Below, piece by piece: positions 16,922 through 25,913 of a DNA stretch of 64,000 nt; position 1 is the first letter of the stretch, and the number at the start of each line of letters is the position of its first letter. The notes below the pieces were generated by a model. That model searched no databases, was not told the DNA's origin, and saw nothing but the letters and a program-made list of their open reading frames with translations. A program made the position numbers and the translations under genes. The stretch comes from Palsa-504 sp963789225. GTDB taxonomy: Bacteria; Actinomycetota; Actinomycetes; Streptosporangiales; Streptosporangiaceae. The stretch is from the NCBI GenBank assembly GCA_963789225.1, contig CAWBKD010000015.1, positions 62,001 through 126,000 on the forward strand. The letters run 5' to 3'.

Positions 16922-18835
16922 GTGAGCGAGTCACCGTCGGACGCCGCCGAGTCCGTGTCGCCGGAGACCGTGCTCTCGGGGCGGACGGACTGGGGCCGCC
17001 AGCGCTGGACGCCGCTGCGGAGCTTCCTGCGGACCGAGACGGGCAGCGCGTCGGTGCTGGCTGGCGCCACGATCACGGCGCTGGTGTGGGCGAACGTCAG
17101 CGCGTCGTCGTACGACACGGTCTGGGCGACCCGGCTGGCGGTTTCCGTCGGCCACGCGGGCGTGACGCTTGAGGCGCGCGAGTTCGTGAACTCGGGGCTG
17201 ATGGCTCTGTTCTTCCTGGTGGTCGGGCTGGAGGCGCGGCGCGAGTTCGACATGGGCGAGCTGCGGGTGCGGAGCAGGCTCGCCCTGCCGCTGCTGGCCG
17301 GGCTCGGCGGGATGATCGTGCCGATCGGCATCTACCTGATCGCGAACGCCGGACGGCCCTCCGCTGCGGCGTGGGGCATGTCGATGTCGACGGACACCGC
17401 GTTCGCGTTCGGCGCGCTGGCGCTGGTCGGGCGCAGGCTGCCCGATCGGGTCCGCACCTACCTGCTCACCTTCTCCGTGGTCGACGACCTGGCCGGGATC
17501 GTGGTCATCGCGATCGCCTACAGCGAGCGGATCCACGTGGTGCCGCTGCTGGCCGGGGTGGGGTTCCTCGCCGCCGCGGTCGTGATCAGGGCGGGAGGCG
17601 TGCGGTACGGGGCGCTGTACCCGCTGATCGGGCTCGCGGCCTGGGTGGCGTTCTTCAAGTCCGGCGTGGATCCGATCGTCGTGGGGCTGGTGTTCGGGCT
17701 GCTCACCTACGCCTACCCGGCCAGGCGGGCCTCGCTGGAGCAGGCGTACGAGGCGTTCAGGGAGTTCCGCGAGCAGCCGACGGCGGAGCTCGCGGCGTCC
17801 GCCCGCGAGGTGGTGCGGGCCGCCATCTCGCCGAACGACCGGCTGGCGCAGCTCTTCCACCCGTGGGCGAGTTACGTCATCGTGCCGCTGTTCGCCCTGG
17901 CCAACGCCGGAGTGGTGCTCAACGCCGGGTTCCTGGCCCGCGCCTACACCTCGCCGATCACGCTCGGGATCCTGCTTGGTTACGTGATTGGCAAGCCGGT
18001 CGGGACCGCGGGTGTCGCGTGGCTGGTGTCGCGGGTCACCCGCGGGCGGGTGCGGCCGCCGGTGGGCTGGGGCGCGGTGCTCGGCGCCGGAACGGTCGCC
18101 GGGATCGGGTTCACGGTCTCGCTGCTGATCGCGTCGCTGGCGCTGCACGGGACGTCGCTGGCGGAGGCCAAGGTCGGCATCCTGTCCGCGGTGCTGGCCG
18201 CCACCGGCTTGACCTGGGCCGTCTTCCGGCTGGTGAACCGGCTGCCGGTGCGGCCGCGCCTGCGCGCGCTGCTGGGCACGGCCGAGGTCATCACGGACCT
18301 GGTGGTACCGGTCGACGACGCGCGAGATCACATCCGAGGGCCGGCGAACGCCCCGGTCACGATGGTCGAGTACGCGGACTTCGAGTGCCCGTACTGCGGC
18401 CAGGCCGAGCCCGCGGTCCGGTCGTTGCTGCAGGAGTTCGGCCACGACGTGCGGTACGTGTGGCGGCACCTGCCGCTGACCGACGTCCACCCGCACGCCC
18501 AGCTTGCTGCGGAGGCCGCGGAGGCAGCCGCCGCGCAGGGCGCGTTCTGGGAGATGCACGACCTGCTGCTCGACCACCAGGGCGCGCTGAGTATCCGCGA
18601 CCTGACGGGCTACGCCGACTCACTCGGACTTGACACCGAACGGTTCCTCTCGGACCTACGCGGGCATGAGGGCGCCGAGCGGGTCAGGCAGGATACCGAT
18701 TCCGCCGACCTATCCGGCGTTTCTGGCACACCGACCTTTTTCGTCAACGGCAGAAGGCATTACGGCGCCTACGACATCGAAACCCTGACAAACGCCGTCA
18801 AGCTGGCCATGGCCAGGGTGAAAATCAGCTCCTGA
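16922..18835 (+). CDS. nhaA: NhaA-type Na+/H+ antiporter fused to a DsbA-like thioredoxin domain
   Basis: The 637-residue protein has an NhaA domain (about 30-430) with many hydrophobic helices, the VVGLEARREF segment, the unwound STDTAFAFGALALVG region and SVVDDLAGIVVIA, whose paired aspartates correspond to the proton/sodium-binding DD of NhaA. The C-terminal ~190 residues form a DsbA/DSBA-like thioredoxin domain with the redox motif CPYC in FECPYCGQAEPAV and the cis-proline loop SGTPTFFVNG. This fusion is known in actinobacteria. The orientation would place the thioredoxin domain after the last membrane helix. It starts with GTG 16922, 120 bases after the Hsp70-like gene and with its own upstream motif, so separate transcription is likely. 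Confidence 0.93.
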   Translation: MSESPSDAAESVSPETVLSGRTDWGRQRWTPLRSFLRTETGSASVLAGATITALVWANVSASSYDTVWATRLAVSVGHAGVTLEAREFVNSGLMALFFLVVGLEARREFDMGELRVRSRLALPLLAGLGGMIVPIGIYLIANAGRPSAAAWGMSMSTDTAFAFGALALVGRRLPDRVRTYLLTFSVVDDLAGIVVIAIAYSERIHVVPLLAGVGFLAAAVVIRAGGVRYGALYPLIGLAAWVAFFKSGVDPIVVGLVFGLLTYAYPARRASLEQAYEAFREFREQPTAELAASAREVVRAAISPNDRLAQLFHPWASYVIVPLFALANAGVVLNAGFLARAYTSPITLGILLGYVIGKPVGTAGVAWLVSRVTRGRVRPPVGWGAVLGAGTVAGIGFTVSLLIASLALHGTSLAEAKVGILSAVLAATGLTWAVFRLVNRLPVRPRLRALLGTAEVITDLVVPVDDARDHIRGPANAPVTMVEYADFECPYCGQAEPAVRSLLQEFGHDVRYVWRHLPLTDVHPHAQLAAEAAEAAAAQGAFWEMHDLLLDHQGALSIRDLTGYADSLGLDTERFLSDLRGHEGAERVRQDTDSADLSGVSGTPTFFVNGRRHYGAYDIETLTNAVKLAMARVKISS

Positions 18836-18883
18836 CCTTGGTCCTTGCGGCAGACACGCCGGATAAGAGCAGCTCAGCTTCCG

Positions 18884-18907
18884 TGACACAGAGTAATCGT
18901 TGTGTCA
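18884..18907. terminator. 7-bp inverted repeat after the nhaA-type gene
   Basis: TGACACA (18884-18890) and TGTGTCA (18901-18907) form a perfect inverted repeat with a 10-base spacer, 49 bases beyond the nhaA stop. It may be a weak terminator or an operator for the downstream aldo/keto reductase gene. Confidence 0.35.
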
Positions 18908-19022
18908 GCCTGGGGATTGCGGGGGGTTCATTAATTCGGGAATCGGCTTCATCTATCGGGGGATAACGAAGCGATTCTCCGGAGCCTTCGCGTCGGCCGC
19001 AATATGTGGGCCTTAGTCATGG

Positions 19023-19053
19023 TCTCCCCCCGGCAAGGGGGCGCGGGGGGAGA
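19023..19053. promoter_or_regulatory. G/C-run hairpin in the leader of the aldo/keto reductase gene
   Basis: TCTCCCCCC (19023-19031) and GGGGGGAGA (19045-19053) are perfect complements separated by 13 bases. The hairpin lies 45 bases before the GTG start at 19098, so it is more likely in the 5' leader than a terminator. Its function is not known. Confidence 0.4.
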
Positions 19054-19097
19054 TCATGAGAGGCTGGCGATGACGGCCGATGAGAAGGAGGTACCGC

Positions 19098-19949
19098 GTG
19101 AGCACGCAGCCCACGGCCGCCGCGGCGGGGACGATCGACGTCGGCGGCGACCTGACCGTGAACCGGCTCGGATTCGGCGCGATGCGGATCACCGGGCGGG
19201 GCATCTGGGGCGATCCGCCCAGCCACGACCAGGCCATCGCGACCTTGCGGCGGGTGGTCGAGCTCGGGGTCAACTTCATCGACACCGCCGACTCCTACGG
19301 GCCTTCGGTGAGCGAGGAGCTGATCGCTTCTGCGCTTTTTCCGTACCCGGATGACCTGGTTCTCGCGACCAAGGGGGGCCTCGTGCGGCCCGGCCCGAAC
19401 CGCTGGGAGCCCGACGGGCGCCCCTCCCACCTGCGGGCGGCCTGCGAGGGCAGCCTGCGCCGGCTTCGGCTGGAGCAGATCCCGCTGTACCAGTTCCACC
19501 GCCCGGACCCGCGCGTGCCGCTGGCCGAGTCGATCGGCGAGATCGCCGCGCTGAAAGACGAGGGCAAGATCCGCCACGTCGGCGTCTCCAACGTGACCGA
19601 GGCCCAGCTCCGCGAGGCGCAGCGGATCGTCCCGATCGTGTCGGTGCAGAACAGGTTCAACGCCACCGACCGGCAATCCGCGTCGATGGTCGACCTGTGT
19701 GAGCAGGAGCAGCTGACGTTCCTGCCCTGGGCGCCGGTCCAGGAGGCCGACAGGAACCCGGCCGTGGCCGAGGCGGCCCAGCGGCACGGCGTGAGCGAGC
19801 GCCAGGTCGTGCTCGCCTGGATGCTGGCCAGCTCGCCTTCGATCCTCCCGATTCCTGGCACCGGCTCGGTTTTGCACGCCGAGGAGAACATCGCCGCCGC
19901 GGCCCTGGAGCTGAGCCCGGACGAGATCGCCGCGATCAGTAAGGGGTGA
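19098..19949 (+). CDS. Aldo/keto reductase
   Basis: The protein has 283 residues from GTG 19098, fixed by a strong AAGGAGG 6 bases upstream. It is an NADPH-dependent (beta/alpha)8 aldo/keto reductase of the bacterial YdbC/pyridoxal reductase-like type. The catalytic set is visible: Asp in FIDTADSYGP, Tyr in the same motif, Lys in LATKGG and His in YQFHRPD. The C-terminal nucleotide-binding loop IPGTGSVLHAEEN is present. Length is normal. The substrate is not evident from context. It is followed after 5 bases by the hydrolase remnant at 19955. Confidence 0.93.
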   Translation: MSTQPTAAAAGTIDVGGDLTVNRLGFGAMRITGRGIWGDPPSHDQAIATLRRVVELGVNFIDTADSYGPSVSEELIASALFPYPDDLVLATKGGLVRPGPNRWEPDGRPSHLRAACEGSLRRLRLEQIPLYQFHRPDPRVPLAESIGEIAALKDEGKIRHVGVSNVTEAQLREAQRIVPIVSVQNRFNATDRQSASMVDLCEQEQLTFLPWAPVQEADRNPAVAEAAQRHGVSERQVVLAWMLASSPSILPIPGTGSVLHAEENIAAAALELSPDEIAAISKG

Positions 19950-19954
19950 TGGTC

Positions 19955-20221
19955 GTGGAGACCACGAAGTCGGCCGACGGGACCGTCATCGCGTTCGATC
20001 GTTTCGGCGTCCCCGCGGACGACCTGGCGAGGATCACCGTGCCGGTCCTGGTCCTGGGCGGCGCGAAGAGCCCGGACTGGTTCCGCCAGGCCGTGCAGGC
20101 CACCACGGCCGCGATTCCGGGTACGCGCCTGGTCATGCTCGAGGGACAGGACCACAGCGCGCCGCCCGAGGTGCTCACGCCGGTGCTGACCGAGTTCTTC
20201 CTGGCCCGGCGTCTAAGATAA
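19955..20221 (+). pseudogene. Alpha/beta hydrolase remnant with the middle of the gene deleted in frame
   Basis: This is an 88-codon frame from GTG 19955 (AAGGGG is 8 bases upstream). The first 17 residues (VETTKSADGTVIAFDRFG) match the start of a ~260-residue alpha/beta hydrolase. They run directly into VPADDLARITVPVLVLGG and the usual C-terminal GQDHSAPPEVLTPVLTEFF. The oxyanion region, GxSxG nucleophile elbow and acid residue are missing, so it cannot be an active hydrolase although both ends and the frame are kept. It could still be transcribed with the aldo/keto reductase. Confidence 0.7.
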
Positions 20222-20258
20222 ACCGGGTTGATCTGGGGCGAGCCGCGGAGGGCGAAGC

Positions 20259-21494
20259 GTGAGCGAGACGGGCACGGCTGGAAGCGCTGGAACGGCGATA
20301 GTCGGGGGTCGGGTCGTCCCGATTGAGGGCGAGCCACTGGACGGCGGGGTCGTCTTGCTGCGGGACGGGAAGATCGCCGCGGTCGAGGGTGCCGGCTTCT
20401 CCGTGCCGTCGGGCATGGACGTGGTGGACGCGACGGGCAAGTGGGTGCTGCCCGGGTTCATCGACGCGCACGCCCACGCCGGAGTGCACGAGGAGGCCGA
20501 GGGCTGGGCCGGCCAGGACACGAACGAGCGGACCGAACCGGTCACCGCGCAGGTCCGCGCGATCGACGCGATCAACCCGGCCGACCTGGGCTTCCGGGAC
20601 GCCATCATGGGCGGCGTGCTCGCGGTCAACGTCAACCCGGGTTCGGCCAACCCGATCGGCGGCCAGACCGTGGCGATCAAGTGCTGGGGCCGCACGGTCG
20701 ACGAGATGGTGCTGCGCGAGCCGGCCGGCCTGAAGTCCGCGCTCGGCGAGAACCCCAAGCGGGTCTACGGGGAACGGAACGTGCTCCCCTCGACCAGGCT
20801 GGGCACGGCTGCCGTCATCCGCAGCGCATTCGTGGCCGCCCTCAACTACCAGGCGAAACTGGCCGCGGCGGAGAACAACCCGTCACCCGAACGAGCGGTG
20901 GTGGAGCGTGACCTCAAGCTCGAGGCCCTGGGACGGGTCCTGCGCCGGGAGATCCCCTGGCGGCAGCACTGCCACCGCGCGGATGACATCGCCACCGCGA
21001 TGCGGATGGCGAGGGAGTTCGGGTATGACCTGGTGATCGACCACGGAACCGAGGCGTACCTGCTGGCCGACCAGATCGCGGCCGCGTCGATCCCGGTGAT
21101 CATCGGACCGCTGTTCACCAGCCGGTCCAAGGTAGAACTGCGGAACCGGTCGCTGGCCAACCCGGGCCGGCTGGCCGCGGCCGGGGTGATGATCGCCATC
21201 ACCACCGACCACCCGGTGGTGCCGATCCACTTGCTCATCCACCAGGCCACACTGGCCGTCAAGGAGGGCCTCGACCCGGTCACGGCGCTTGAGTCGGTCA
21301 CCATCAACCCGGCCAAGATCATCGGCTGCGCCGACCGGATCGGCTCGCTCGCGGTGGGGAAGGACGCCAACGTGGTGCTCTGGTCCGGCGACCCGCTGGA
21401 CGTGATGAGCCGCGCCGAGCGGGCGTTCATCGACGGCCGGGAGATCTACCGGTACGACTACGACCGCCACGAAGGCGTCTTCGCCGAGCTGTAG
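20259..21494 (+). CDS. Amidohydrolase family protein (imidazolonepropionase-like)
   Basis: The 411-residue protein starts with GTG 20259. It is a metal-dependent amidohydrolase of the imidazolonepropionase/prolidase-like group. The metal motif is FIDAHAHAGVHEE near residues 67-79, later histidines are in WRQHCHRADD and VIDHGTEAY, and the metal aspartate region is ITTDHPVVP. The C-terminal IGSLAVGKDANVVLWSGDPL is the small composite beta domain typical of the family. Homologues often act on N-acyl or proline-containing amides, but nothing here fixes the substrate. It is probably cytoplasmic. Confidence 0.9.
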   Translation: MSETGTAGSAGTAIVGGRVVPIEGEPLDGGVVLLRDGKIAAVEGAGFSVPSGMDVVDATGKWVLPGFIDAHAHAGVHEEAEGWAGQDTNERTEPVTAQVRAIDAINPADLGFRDAIMGGVLAVNVNPGSANPIGGQTVAIKCWGRTVDEMVLREPAGLKSALGENPKRVYGERNVLPSTRLGTAAVIRSAFVAALNYQAKLAAAENNPSPERAVVERDLKLEALGRVLRREIPWRQHCHRADDIATAMRMAREFGYDLVIDHGTEAYLLADQIAAASIPVIIGPLFTSRSKVELRNRSLANPGRLAAAGVMIAITTDHPVVPIHLLIHQATLAVKEGLDPVTALESVTINPAKIIGCADRIGSLAVGKDANVVLWSGDPLDVMSRAERAFIDGREIYRYDYDRHEGVFAEL

Positions 21495-21548
21495 GGCGGC
21501 CTTGGAGCCAGGTCGCGTGGGTGGGACCCCCCTGTGTAATCTGGGCAA

Positions 21549-22061
21549 ATGGACACGTTGCGGCTCACGGCGATCCGCTTCTTCGCCGACTTGCCCGAAG
21601 ATGAGCTTGCCGCAGTCGCGAGCATGGCGTCAGAGGAGGAAATCCCTCCCGGGCAATTGCTCTCCGCGGAGGGACGCGTGGGGTATTCGCTGTATGCCAT
21701 CGAGAGCGGTACTGCCGATGTCGTCATCAATGGTGAGACGGTGCGCACGATCGGCGCTGGTGACGTTGTAGGCGAAATGGCCGTGCTTATCTCTCCGCCT
21801 GACTGGTCCGCGCCGCCGGAAGTGGCGATAGGCGGTTTGCGCACCGCCTCGGTCGTTGCGACCTCGCCGATGCGAACGATAATGCTCTTCAAGCGGGACG
21901 TTTGGGCGCTGAACCGGCGAGCGCCGGTCATGACCCAGCGCTTGCGAGCAATCCTCGATGAGCGTCGTGCGCAAGACGCTGAGCGCGCGCTGGGTAATCA
22001 GCGCACGCTCAGCGAGCAGGGCGATTCTCCAGGCTCAGATCCGCCCGCCAACAACGTCTAA
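21549..22061 (+). CDS. Cyclic nucleotide-binding domain protein
   Basis: The 170-residue protein is essentially one cyclic nucleotide-binding (CNBD/CRP-like) beta-roll: FFADLPEDELAAVASMA, then LYAIESGTADVVINGE, then IGAGDVVGEMAVL, with a C-terminal helix. The phosphate-binding cassette GDVVGEMAVL resembles GEIALL but lacks the usual downstream R-A pair, and there is no HTH domain, so DNA binding is unlikely. It could sense a nucleotide and regulate a partner. It starts at ATG 21549 and is convergent with the DJ-1/PfpI gene. Confidence 0.8.
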   Translation: MDTLRLTAIRFFADLPEDELAAVASMASEEEIPPGQLLSAEGRVGYSLYAIESGTADVVINGETVRTIGAGDVVGEMAVLISPPDWSAPPEVAIGGLRTASVVATSPMRTIMLFKRDVWALNRRAPVMTQRLRAILDERRAQDAERALGNQRTLSEQGDSPGSDPPANNV

Positions 22062-22116
22062 CGGTAGCTCCGCCTGGATCAACCACAGGAATGTCTTCGC
22101 GGTGCCTATTCGTTGA

Positions 22117-22740
22117 CTAGCCGCTGCGGCGGCGCATGGCGGCGACGAGCTCGGCGGGGGCGCGGTCCGGGGAGCCTGCGTCGTAGGGCGGCTGGGGATC
22201 GTATTCGATGCCCAGCTGGATAGCCTGGGCGGTGCGGTCGCCCGCGATCCGGCCGACAAGGGCCAGGGCCATGTCAATTCCGGAGGACACGCCCGCCGCC
22301 GTTACGTATTTCTCGTCGAACACCACCCGCTGGGTCGCGGGCGTCGCGCCGTATCGCCCGAGCTCGTCCAGGGCCAGCCAGTACGACGTGGCGCGGCGGC
22401 CGGTCAGCAGCCCGGCCGCGGCCAGGATCAGCGAGCCGGTGCACACGGACGTGGTCCACGTGGTCGTCTCGTCGGCGGCCCGCAGCCACTCGTGCAGCGG
22501 GCCGTCCTCCATCTGGTCGTTCTGCCCGGGGCCGCCTGGCACCAGCACGACCTCCGGGTGCGGGACGTCGGCGAGGGCGGCTTCAACCTCAAGCTTGAGG
22601 ATGCCTTCCTCGTCGGCGATAAGGCCGGGCCGCTCGGCCACGAAGGTCACCTCGGCGCCGGGCAGGTTCGTGAGCACTTGATAGGGGCCGATGGCGTCCA
22701 GCACGGTGAACCGGTCGTACAGGACGATCGCGATCTGCAT
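22117..22740 (-). CDS. DJ-1/PfpI family protein
   Basis: The 207-residue protein starts at ATG 22740 with a clear GAGGAG 4 bases upstream. The DJ-1/PfpI fold is indicated by IAIVLYDRFTVLDAIGPYQVL, the nucleophile elbow TSVCTGSLILAAAGLL (Cys near residue 100) and ATSYWLALDELGRYG. Members include isonitrile hydratase-like and glyoxalase-III-like proteins; the substrate is unknown here. It lies 33 bases downstream of a GlxA-type regulator gene and is probably its operon partner and target. Confidence 0.88.
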   Translation of the reverse strand: MQIAIVLYDRFTVLDAIGPYQVLTNLPGAEVTFVAERPGLIADEEGILKLEVEAALADVPHPEVVLVPGGPGQNDQMEDGPLHEWLRAADETTTWTTSVCTGSLILAAAGLLTGRRATSYWLALDELGRYGATPATQRVVFDEKYVTAAGVSSGIDMALALVGRIAGDRTAQAIQLGIEYDPQPPYDAGSPDRAPAELVAAMRRRSG

Positions 22741-22773
22741 GGTTCTCCTCAGGGGTGGCGGGGCGAGCAGGTG

Positions 22774-23754
22774 TCAGAGGTGGCGGGCGGGGTGGAAGCG
22801 GCGGCGGTACTCGTCCGGGCCGACGCCGAGGGCGCGGATGAAGGCGCGGCGCATCGCCTCGGGGGTGCCGTAGCCGCAGAAGCGGGCGGTCTGCTCGACG
22901 CCGTCGGCGGTGTCTTCCATCCGGTGCCTGGCCAGCTCGAGGCGGACCCGGTCGACATAGCGACCTGGCGGCATACCGACTTCGGCGGCGAAGGCCCGCG
23001 CGAACTGGCGCGGGGACAACCGGGCCCGGCTGGCGAGCGTTTCCACCGTCAGGTCCGCGTCCGGGTGATCGGCGATCCACCGCTGCACCTCGCGCAGCGG
23101 TTCGCGGTTGGCCAGTTGGGCGGAGAGCTGAGCGCTGAACTGGGCCTGGTTGCCCGGGCGGCGCAAGAACACCACCAGGTGCCTCGCGATCTCCAGCGCC
23201 GCATCCCGGCCGAGATCCTCCTCCACCAGGGCCAGCGCGAGATCGATCCCAGCGGTGACCCCCGCGGAGGTCAGGACGTTCCCGTCCCTGACGTAGATGG
23301 GATCCGGATCGACGGTGAGCCTGGGGAACCTGGCGGCCAGCGTCGCGCAGTACGCCCAGTGGGTGGTCACGCGGCACCCGTCCAGGAGGCCCGCCTCGGC
23401 CAGCAGGAACGCGCCCGTGCACACAGAAACCAGCCGCGCCGCGTCGCGGCCGTGCTCCCGTAGCCAGACGACGAGTTCGGGATCCGCGCGGCGCGTGCCT
23501 TCTCCGCCGGGAACGATCAGCAGGTCGGGTGCGTCCGGTTGGCCGACGTCGCGCAGGTCCCCATCGGGCGCCAGGCGCAACCCGCTGGAGGTCCGGACCG
23601 GGCGACCGCCGAGGCTGGCGATCCGGATGTCGTAGCAGGGAGAACCGACGCCAGGCCGGGTTCGGCCGGAGTTGGCCCCCGCGAACACCTCGAGCGGCCC
23701 GGTGACGTCCAGGCTCTGCACTCCGTCGAACACGACGATCAGCACGGTACGCAT
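22774..23754 (-). CDS. GlxA-family transcriptional regulator (DJ-1/PfpI domain + AraC HTH)
   Basis: The protein has 326 residues from ATG 23754; the open frame extends 21 codons upstream, but MRTVLIVVFDGVQSLDVTGP is the usual start. Residues 1-190 form a DJ-1/PfpI-like ligand domain with VSVCTGAFLLAEAGLL. The C-terminal ~110 residues are an AraC-type double HTH (ETLASRARLSPRQFARAF and EQTARFCGYGTPEAMRRAF). Such regulators control nearby catabolic or detoxification genes. The adjacent DJ-1/PfpI gene is the obvious target. Confidence 0.9.
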   Translation of the reverse strand: MRTVLIVVFDGVQSLDVTGPLEVFAGANSGRTRPGVGSPCYDIRIASLGGRPVRTSSGLRLAPDGDLRDVGQPDAPDLLIVPGGEGTRRADPELVVWLREHGRDAARLVSVCTGAFLLAEAGLLDGCRVTTHWAYCATLAARFPRLTVDPDPIYVRDGNVLTSAGVTAGIDLALALVEEDLGRDAALEIARHLVVFLRRPGNQAQFSAQLSAQLANREPLREVQRWIADHPDADLTVETLASRARLSPRQFARAFAAEVGMPPGRYVDRVRLELARHRMEDTADGVEQTARFCGYGTPEAMRRAFIRALGVGPDEYRRRFHPARHL

Positions 23755-23842
23755 TGCACTCAGTCTGTCCGGCCGGTTCGATGGCAGCAATGACGAATAT
23801 CCCACCTTTCCTGTCATGAACGGCGGGTCTAGGGGCTGATGC

Positions 23843-24760
23843 TTATCCGCTGGGCAGGCTGAAGGCCCAGTTCAGGAGGCGGGTGGGGTCGATGCCATTG
23901 ACGGTGGTGCCGACGCCGGGGCTGTCGAGGGTGACGCCGATGAACGAGCGGCCGTCCCGGGTGGCCTCGAACAGCAGGCAGTGGCCCGCAGCCTCGGTGT
24001 ACCCGGTCTTGATCCCGATGGCGCCCGGGTAGACGCCGAGCAGCGGGTCGGTGTTGTGCCACACGTAGGCGTGGTGCCCGTCTCCGGCGGCGACCCGATA
24101 GGTGCGCTGGTCCACGATCGAGCGGAAGACCGTGGACTGCATCGCGATGCGGCCGAGCGTGATCAGGTCGGCCGGGGTCGAGTAGTTCGAGTCCTCGGAC
24201 GGGTAAGGGAGCCCGTCGAAGTTGCTGAAGTGCGTGCGGGTCAGGCCCAGCGCCCCGGCGGCCGCGTTCATCTTGGCGACGAACTTGGGGATGCCGGGGC
24301 CGTAGGCGGTGGCGAGGGTATAGGCGGCGTCGCTCCCCGAAGGAAGCAGGAGCGCGGCCAGGAGCTGGGTGGCGGTCAGGGTGTCCCCGGGTCGGAGGCC
24401 CGCGGTGCTGGCGTCGTTCTCGCTCACGTAGGACAGCACGGCAGACGGGACGGTGATCCGCCGGTCGAGGTTCTCCCCGTAGAGAATCACGACCGCCGTC
24501 ATCACCTTGGTGATGCTACCGATGGGGCGTTCGGTGTTCAGGTCACGGCTCCACAGCACCGTGCCGTCGGAGGCGTCGGCGATGGCGGCCGCCTGGGCCT
24601 GCACGTCGCTGGGACCGGCGATGATCGTGCGTGCGGCCGAGCGGGCGACGTTCGCCGCCGACGAGGGCGCGGTAACCGCCAGAGCCGCGCACGCGAGCAT
24701 GACCGTCGCGCCGGCGAAGCTGGCCAGGCGGACCGGCGACCGCCGAGCACGCGCCGTCAT
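23843..24760 (-). CDS. Secreted D-alanyl-D-alanine carboxypeptidase (PBP5/S11 family)
   Basis: The protein has 305 residues from ATG 24760 (GGGGG before it). The N-terminus is a signal peptide: basic TARARRSPVR, a hydrophobic core, then APSSAAN as a likely cleavage region. The S11 serine peptidase motifs are present: SITK (SxxK, active serine), SGSDAAYTLA in place of the SxN motif, and IKTGYTEAAGH (KTG). The enzyme trims the terminal D-Ala of peptidoglycan stem peptides outside the membrane. SGS instead of SGN is a mild variation. It follows the iron ABC genes in the same orientation after a gap of about 100 bases. Confidence 0.9.
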   Translation of the reverse strand: MTARARRSPVRLASFAGATVMLACAALAVTAPSSAANVARSAARTIIAGPSDVQAQAAAIADASDGTVLWSRDLNTERPIGSITKVMTAVVILYGENLDRRITVPSAVLSYVSENDASTAGLRPGDTLTATQLLAALLLPSGSDAAYTLATAYGPGIPKFVAKMNAAAGALGLTRTHFSNFDGLPYPSEDSNYSTPADLITLGRIAMQSTVFRSIVDQRTYRVAAGDGHHAYVWHNTDPLLGVYPGAIGIKTGYTEAAGHCLLFEATRDGRSFIGVTLDSPGVGTTVNGIDPTRLLNWAFSLPSG

Positions 24761-24859
24761 GGAACCCCCGTGGGCTAGCCGACCCGACAACAGGCGCAAG
24801 CCTTCCAGGTCCGGCACGCCATGGCAACCGTCCCGGAAGGAGCCGGGCGGGCTCCCCGG

Positions 24860-25909
24860 CTAATCGCATGGCCAGGCGAGGACCGGGCCGCGGACGCGGA
24901 GCGTCACCGGTGAGCCGGGCGGCAGGTGCGGCCCGCCGACCACGCGGACGGTGATCTGCTGGCCCACAGTGTCGTCCTCGGGCTGCACGCGGAGGACGGC
25001 GTCGTGGCCGTGGTAGCGGTAGGACGTGACCTGGCCGGGCACGCCGTCCTCGCCGGGACTGAGCTCGATCTGTTCGGGGCGGATCAGGACCGTGACCTGT
25101 CCCTCGCGAACCGGGGCGGGACCCCTGTCGTCCAGCGCGAGGCGGCCAAGCCACGTTTTCACCGCGCCCGCGCTGACCACGCCCTCGAGCAGGTTCGCGT
25201 CACCGATGAAGCCGGCCAGGTCGGCGTCGGCCGGGCGGGAGTAGAGGTCCTCGGGCACGGCGTACTGCGCGATCTTCCCGTCGCGAAGCGCCGCGACCCG
25301 GTCCGCGGTGGACAGGGCCTCATCTTGGTCATGGGTGACCAGGATGGCCGTGGTGCCGGCCTGGCGGAAGATCTCCTGGACGTCGGCGCGGACGCTCGCG
25401 CGCAGGTGGGCGTCCAACGACGCGAACGGCTCGTCGAGCAGCACCACCGCGGGCTCGATGGCTAGGGCCCGGGCCAGCGCGACCCGTTGCTGCTGACCGC
25501 CGGAAAGCTCGTGAGGGTACCGTTGGCCGAGCCCGCCCAGGCCCACCAGCTCCAGCAGGCCTGCGGCCTTGGCTCCGCTCCGGCGTTCCCGGGCGGGCAG
25601 GCCGAAACCGACGTTGGCCTGCACCGTCAGGTGCGGGAACAGGCTGCCCTCCTGGGGGACGTACCCGATGCGGCGGCGTTCCGGCGGGACGTACACGCCC
25701 GGGCCGTCCACCACCATGTCGCCGATTGTGATCGTGCCTGCATCGGCGCGCTCGAAGCCTGCCATCAGCCGCAGGAGCGTGGTCTTCCCGCTGCCGGACG
25801 GGCCGAGGATCGCGATCAGGGACCCGGCCGGAACCTCCAGGTCCACTCCGGCCAGCACCTGATGGGTACCGAAGGCCTTGTACAGGCTGGTTACCGAGAC
25901 GTCCCGCAC
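24860..25909 (-). CDS. Iron(III)-type ABC transporter ATP-binding protein
   Basis: The 349-residue protein starts with GTG 25909, preceded by AAGGATGAGG. It is an ABC ATPase of the FbpC/PotA type: Walker A GPSGSGKTT, signature LSGGQQQRVALARAL, Walker B VVLLDEPFASLD and switch histidine VTHDQDEAL. The C-terminal ~110 residues form a TOBE-like regulatory domain (VTVLIRPEQIELSPGE). It lies 4 bases after the permease gene in a three-gene importer operon (substrate-binding protein, permease, ATPase) and should be iron regulated through the box at 28630-28648. Confidence 0.93.
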   Translation of the reverse strand: MRDVSVTSLYKAFGTHQVLAGVDLEVPAGSLIAILGPSGSGKTTLLRLMAGFERADAGTITIGDMVVDGPGVYVPPERRRIGYVPQEGSLFPHLTVQANVGFGLPARERRSGAKAAGLLELVGLGGLGQRYPHELSGGQQQRVALARALAIEPAVVLLDEPFASLDAHLRASVRADVQEIFRQAGTTAILVTHDQDEALSTADRVAALRDGKIAQYAVPEDLYSRPADADLAGFIGDANLLEGVVSAGAVKTWLGRLALDDRGPAPVREGQVTVLIRPEQIELSPGEDGVPGQVTSYRYHGHDAVLRVQPEDDTVGQQITVRVVGGPHLPPGSPVTLRVRGPVLAWPCD

Positions 25910-25913
25910 GCCC

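Noticed and set aside
16931..18577. 548-codon minus-strand frame opposite the NhaA-DsbA gene
   Set aside because: Antisense shadow with Arg/His/Gln-rich composition; the plus strand carries unmistakable NhaA and DsbA motifs.
18836..19097. Small gene between the nhaA-type gene and the aldo/keto reductase
   Set aside because: The only frames are short and overlap a strong hairpin; no ribosome binding site or protein-like composition.
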